From Carex sylvatica (taxonomy: Eukaryota > Streptophyta > Magnoliopsida > Poales > Cyperaceae), in contig CAXKVR010000157.1 of the NCBI GenBank assembly GCA_964058845.1, positions 186,001 to 250,000 on the forward strand: a stretch of 64,000 bases of DNA, given 5' to 3'. The notes beneath the pieces are model-generated. The model saw only the letters and a list, made by a program, of their open reading frames with translations, was not told the DNA's origin and ran no database searches. Below, in pieces: positions 59,248-64,000 of this stretch. Position numbers and translations under genes: made by a program. Numbering within the stretch: position 1 is the first letter of the stretch; every line of letters begins with the position of its first letter.

Positions 59248-62200
59248 CTAGATGATTGGCTCGCAGGAGGGGGGATGTGTTCTACCAGTTGCTTCAGCAA
59301 CAACTCTAGCATTTTCTCTTTCATTGTGTGCGTTTATGGCATCTGGACATAACAATACAATTCAGTTACTACTATAATAAAATCATAAATTAGTGTTATA
59401 CAAAAAAAAAATACCTGCTGTGCGCCTTTCAGAAACAGAACGACGAGCTCGATTTCCCGACGATCGCCTACTGCCCATCTCGTCCATGGTCATTACAACA
59501 CGCTTGTGTCTCCTTCTCCCCTTTCTTATCCATTCTTCTGAAGGAAGTATTCTATCACCGACATATGAAGGCCACTCATGCTGATCGGGATAAGAATGGA
59601 AAGATCCACCCCAAGTGGAAACAAGGTAATCGGTACGATACATGTCAGCAACATAGTGATCCTCACAGTAGTTTCTCACTCGGCATACCGCCATCACGTG
59701 ACTACAGGGTATGTGACTTAGTTGGGGTCCTTGGCATGTACAGGTTACCGTCCTGGCATCTCCGAATTTAACCACGTACTTGCAAGCCCTCTTCACAAAC
59801 TCCATAGTGCCATCTGGTTTGCGGCTAGTAGGAACGTATTCATTTGGATTTTGCATTTCGAATTCTGTACCATCATTTCCCATCGGGATCACGTTCATAG
59901 TTGCACCTTTGTCCCTGTGTTGTTTTAGTTTCTCCTCCACCCTTGTTGAAAATGACTGGTTCATCCTTATTAATTCTGCGGCCTTAGCACGCCGTTCTTG
60001 AAACCAGGCATTTAACTTATAAAATGTGTCTTCTACAATTGCAGCCACAGGTAACATCCGGCTCTGCTTGAATACTGCATTCAGCGACTCGGACCCGTTG
60101 GTGGTCATAATTCCCCAACGCCAACCTCCATCACGAGATTGATATATTTTCTCGTATGCTGGATCTTCGTTGACATCTCGCGGATTATTTTTGCCGACCT
60201 TCATTAAGTAGAGATTTGCCTTTGGCATGTACTACAGAAAAATAAGAAAATAAAATAATGTAAGTAAACAATTGTACTAAAAAACCGTCGTCTGAAAATA
60301 CAATAATATATGTAAACAACTGTAATATATATACCTTTGCAAAACTGCGAGTCATCTCTACCACTCTTCTCGGCTTTTTTTTTCTGCAATTTCGTTTAAA
60401 TGTTTCTAGAACCCACTTGTCATTTCCGGTTGCCTTGGAAAGGTTCTCCGCAACGTGTTGCATACACAACCTATGCACACACTCACCAGTATGTGTTGAC
60501 CAACCGTAATGTTCACGATCAAACACAAATTTTATTCCTTTGTGCTGGTCTGATATCACACAGAAAAACTTTCCTTCCCCAATCACCCGTCTTCTTAAAA
60601 ACTGCATAAAAAATCCCCAGTTCTCACCATCCTCTTTACGAACAATTGCAAAGGCCAAAGGCAACAACTGGTTCTCAGCATCATATGCACATGCTATCAG
60701 TAACCTTCCCTCATAACGGCCAGACATGAAGCATGCATCAATGCTGATAACGGGTCTGATGTATGGCACAGCTTGGATACAAGCACCAAAAGCCCATGCT
60801 ATGCCCTTGAATTGTTGAGCTCCCTCTATTAGCACTCCTTCTTTATCAAAAAAGGGGCCATGCCACCTCTCATATACAGTACCGACATTTGTACTTGCCA
60901 TGGCCTGGAGCAATGGTGCCAGATAGCCGTATGAATCCTTCCAACTACCGAATATTCTGCAAATTGCAAGTTCACGACCTCTCCACAGCCTGTTGTATTT
61001 TGGAGTTACATATTTGTATTTGTGTCTGACGGTTCTAGCCACCGCCTTGATGCTCATGGATGGATCCTCCTTAATGTCTTCCTCAATTGCATCGGCAATT
61101 AGTGATGCCGTCAGCTGTGAATGGTCTGTCCTAGTGGATGCAGACTTGCATGTATGGGGTGGTTCACACTTCTTAATCATCCATGCTTCTCCGGCACCTG
61201 CAGGGGTTGCAAAAAGGTGAAACTCGCACCGCGGGTGAGTTTTACACAGCACAACTAACCTTGTTCGATCCCTTTTGTGTATTTTACATTCCCAGTTGCC
61301 GTGAACATGAGTCTCGTAGATTTTTTTTATAAGTTCATCTATGTTGGTATAAAGTTGCCCTGGGGCAAGTTCGTCATTGTATACAACACGAGGGCCAAAA
61401 TAACTAATGTCTGCCTCTTCAAAAGCTGTGGTATCGTTGAATGTGGCGACCGGATGCTTATTTTCCCGACCTCTAATCGGGAATTTTTCTTCCCTGGATA
61501 AACCTGGTACATTTGCATCGCCATCTGATAAGTCATCAGATTCCCAGATCCCTTCGTATTCATCTCCCGTTTCTATTTCATTTTCTGGTATGACATCAAT
61601 AGCATCAACATCAATATCAATATCAGTTCGATTAACGGGTACCGGTCCTGACTCTGGCATAGTTGGAAATCTAGGGATTATGGGTGTCTGTCTGGGTGGT
61701 GGTGGTAAATCTTCAATATTTTCAGGAGAGTTGTGGTGGTACCCTTGGTTGGCATAAGGAGAGTGGTGGTGGTATCCCTGGTTGTCATAAGGAGAGTTGT
61801 GGTGGTATCCCTGGTTATCATAAGGGGAGTGGTGCTGGTACCCCTGGTTGTCATAAGGGGAGTGGTGGTGGTACCTCTGGTTGTCATAAGGGGAGTGGTG
61901 GTGGTACCCCGGGTTGTCATATCCGGCCGCACTAGAAGGTCCAGCCCCACCTCGGGGAACCCTCTTTAAATATATGTCCATTACGGAGACCCCACTAGAC
62001 TCAAATTGAGTGTACACAACTCTCCACAAATTCACATTTGTTATTGGAAACCTCACAAAGTAAGGTCTACCCCCCGCCCCACCCCTTTGTGAGTTGTCAA
62101 TCCGTGTAGCCAATTCTATTTCATACATGTTGGGGTTTACAGCAATCTTTTCGTATATTATCTGCTTAAGTTCCTGAAATGTGGTATTTTCATTAACCTC

Positions 62201-62284
62201 GAAGCCAAATGCCGCGTCTTTCGTGTAATACACGCCATCTACACCCTTTTGTAGCTTGCCGCCCATATACAGTGCAACTAACAT
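59248..62284 (-). CDS. MULE transposase (MuDR/MURA type) of MULE2
   Basis: Exons 62284-60335, 60231-59415 and 59342-59248 give 953 residues with correct phases. The order matches the MULE1 protein: N-terminal region to about 110, six 11-residue repeats of 'GYHHHSPYDNQ' type (about 123-188), acidic linker, MuDR-type region ('FNDTTAFEEADISYFGPRVV'), DDE core with 'ISIDACFMSGRYEG', 'VISDQHKGIKF' and 'TTNGSESLNAVF', then a SWIM finger ('CTCQGPQLSHIPCSHVMAVC'). All catalytic and zinc-binding residues are present. The last exon stops early (TAG at 59250-59248). The next frame continues to 59157 with a tail like the end of the MULE1 protein, so a one-base slip in the G6 run at 59269-59274 may have shortened only the tail. 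It is likely still able to act. Confidence 0.88.
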
Positions 62285-62398
62285 CTTTTACTTAACAAAC
62301 TACATTTAAAAAAAATAATTTTATAAGTATTATAATAATTGTTCAGTAATTATAACGAGCACAATAATAAATGGCTAATTTAAAAAAAAATTACGTGT

Positions 62399-62497
62399 TG
62401 CTACGGTAATGCTACAGTAATGCTACGGTAATGCTACAGTAATGCTACGGTAATGCTACGGTAATGCTACAGTAATGCTACGGTAATGCTACGGTAA
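62399..62497 (-). repeat. 11-bp tandem repeat in the MULE2 transposase leader intron
   Basis: Nine units of 'tgctacggtaa' or 'tgctacagtaa' in tandem. They lie between a donor 'cgacag|gtatta' (62541/62540) and an acceptor 'aaatgtag' (about 62303), that is, in the leader intron upstream of the ATG at 62284. Confidence 0.9.
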
Positions 62498-62540
62498 TTT
62501 ACTAATTAGTAATAATTAAAAAGAATTTACAAAATAATAC

Positions 62541-62642
62541 CTGTCGTTACAGGAGACGGGCGCGAATTCGATTTTGTTCGGAATGAGGAATGAGGCAGAG
62601 AAGAGAGAGAATGAGGCAGAGGAGAGAAAATATAATGCATAG
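62541..62642 (-). promoter_or_regulatory. Core promoter and leader exon of the MULE2 transposase gene
   Basis: On the minus strand 'gcattatattttctctcc' at the inner edge of the right TIR is followed by a CT-rich leader ('ctgcctcattctctctcttc') and the donor at 62541. It is the mirror image of the TIR-borne promoter proposed for the PMD gene. Confidence 0.5.
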
Positions 62643-62860
62643 TGGACCGCCAGGGGGGGGGGGCGGTTTGCTTGGGGTAGTGGACCGCCCAGGGGTGGGG
62701 CGGTTTGGTTGGGGTAGTGGACCGCCTTGGGCCCTAGCGGTTTCCTTCAATAATTGGGCCGCCCGTGGGCCTGGCGGTCGGGGTAGTAATAAAAAAAAAG
62801 AAGTTACAGGGGCATTGTTAAAATTTAGTTTTTTTTTAGGGGTATTAATAAAAATGGCCG
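62629..62860. repeat. Right TIR of MULE2
   Basis: Inverted copy of the left TIR, from the inner 'aatataatgcatag' to the outer 'taataaaaatggccg'. It has one fewer 36-bp unit and a longer G run (about 62655-62665). The inner edge holds a TATA-like sequence for the transposase gene. Confidence 0.93.
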
Positions 62861-62869
62861 GTTAGTTTG

Positions 62870-64000
62870 AGAATAGGCTATTTAAAAATAAATCTAACCT
62901 ATTTTTTTAACCTATTAAAAATAAATCCGAATTTCAAAAATAAAATCTAACATATTCAAAACAAATCTAATTACTTCACATATTCACAAAAATAAATCTA
63001 ACTTATTTTTTTAACCTATTAAAAATAAATTCAAATTTTAAAAATAAAATCTAACATATTCAAAACAAATCTAATTACTTCACATATTCATAAAAATAAA
63101 TCTAATTTATTTTTTTAACCTATTAAAAATAAATTTGAATTTCAAAAATAAAATCTAACATATTCAAAATAAAACTAATTACTTCACATATTCACAAAAA
63201 TAAATCTAACCTATTTATTTAACCCACTAAAAATAAATCCGAATTTCAAAAATAAAATCTAACATATTCAAAACAAATCTAATTATTTCACATATTCAAA
63301 AAATAAATCTAACATATTTATTTAACCCATTAAAAATAAATCAGAATTTCAAAAATAAAATCTAACATATTCAAAAATAAATCTAATTACTTCACATATT
63401 CACAAAAATAAATCTAACTTATTTTTTTAACCTATTAAAAATAAATCCAAATTTCAAAAATAAAATCTAACATATTCAATAAATATAACAAATCTAACAT
63501 AAAATAAATCTAACAAATCTAACTTAAAATAAATCTAACAAATCTAATTACTTAACATTCAATAAATCTAGCATAAACTAAATCTAACATTCAATTTAAA
63601 TTACTCTACAAAAATAAATCTAACATTCAATATTTCAATCTAATAAAATTTAATCTAGCAAAATTTAATGTAACATAAAATAAATGTAACCGTTAATCTC
63701 GCGGGAAAATCTTTGAGAATACCTTCGTAATTCCGTTTGCATTTGCGTATTTGTAAAATAAATTAAATTAACAACTATATTTTTTTTAACAATAAAATTA
63801 AAATTGGAGAATAATTAAAATATTGAGATTGAGATTGAGAGAATGAGAGATGAAAATATTGAGATAGAGATGTGAAAATTTGTGAGGGATGAGGGTTTAT
63901 TTATAGAGTTTTGTTTGGAGAGATAGAAAATTTAAATTTAAATTTAAAAAAAAACTGAAAAAAATGGTTAATTCGGGTCAATCACTGTGGGGCTGGGTAG
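62870..64000 (-). mobile_element. hAT2: partial second element of the hAT1 family
   Basis: A run of the same 103-105-bp type repeats (about 62880-63480) is followed by short 'aaataaatctaaca' units, a conserved leader ('tctcgcgggaaaatctt' at 63694, 'cttcgtaattc' at 63724), a (GA)-rich 'gattgagattgagagaatga' stretch and a TATA-like region near 63900. This is the same order as 22080-22640 in hAT1. The GC-rich subterminal region begins at the window edge. The transposase side is missing at the MULE2 border. Confidence 0.75.
62880..63480. repeat. Short array of the hAT-type repeat, about six units
   Basis: 'aattacttcacatattcaca' or close variants recur at about 62968, 63075, 63178, 63282 and 63386, close to 105 bp apart. 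Units differ from hAT1 by 'aataaaatctaacatattc' in place of 'aataaatctaacatattc'. Confidence 0.9.

Larger units (their letters stand above)
53751..62860. mobile_element. MULE2: complete 9.1-kb two-gene Mutator-like element
   Basis: Both ends read 'cggccatttttattaatacc' inward and are flanked by a perfect 9-bp direct repeat 'gttagtttg' at 53742-53750 and 62861-62869. The TIRs are about 264 bp (left, to 54014) and 232 bp (right, from 62629). Inside are a PMD gene (+, 55510-58625, two stops) and a transposase gene (-, 62284-59248), convergent, with about 600 bases between their 3' ends. The perfect duplication points to a fairly recent insertion. Confidence 0.93.

Noticed and set aside
61678..61969. 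Val/Gly- and Thr-rich frames opposite the His-repeat segment
   Set aside because: Shadows of the 33-bp repeats within the transposase gene.
62870..63480. MULE2 inserted inside the hAT2 array
   Set aside because: Only the right flank of MULE2 is array DNA; the left flank (before 53742) is not, so insertion into the array interior is not supported. Insertion at or near its edge remains possible.

Overview
This is nuclear DNA of a flowering plant, probably a dicot. It has GT-AG introns, a UGT78-type flavonoid glycosyltransferase pair, a PPR-CBS gene of the Arabidopsis At5g10690 type, an EAR-motif C2H2 zinc finger gene, and plant-type MULE, hAT and LTR transposons in very AT-rich spacers. I do not name a species. 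No RNA genes and no prokaryotic features were seen.

Layout. 1-8911: most of a two-gene Mutator-like element (MULE1), with a plant-mobile-domain (PMD) gene on + (5' exons missing behind an LTR-retrotransposon fragment), a 176-bp tandem array, and a convergent transposase gene on -. 9043-10881: a non-autonomous fold-back MULE with 9-bp target duplications; its arms are arrays of a 177-bp repeat related to the MULE1 array. 11980-12179: relic of a zinc finger gene. 12460-14586: palindromic MITEs sitting in (TA)n tracts. 14802-23120: an 8.3-kb hAT element with a broken transposase and a roughly 3.7-kb array of a 103-105-bp repeat in its 5' leader intron. 23887-24207: intact C2H2-EAR gene. 26126-31496: PPR-CBS gene, 12 exons, -. 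32098-45230: tandem duplication carrying two UGT78-like genes (-); the upstream copy has a transposon in its intron and the downstream copy has lost the catalytic histidine. 46705-52705: a non-coding or decayed minus-strand LTR retrotransposon. 53751-62860: a complete 9.1-kb MULE (MULE2) with TIRs and a perfect 9-bp target duplication, again PMD (+, two stops) convergent with transposase (-). 62875-64000: start of a second hAT element of the first family, with a shorter array.

How the parts fit. The two MULEs share a MuDR-like plan: two convergent genes, each starting at a terminal inverted repeat, with a PMD gene in the second-gene slot. Host genes are few: the zinc finger repressor, the PPR-CBS gene and the UGT pair. 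The remainder is transposon sequence and AT-rich spacer. A recurring pattern is tandem repeats inside the 5' leader introns of the transposon genes.

All exon borders were read by eye from GT-AG sites, reading-frame phase and comparison between the paired copies.
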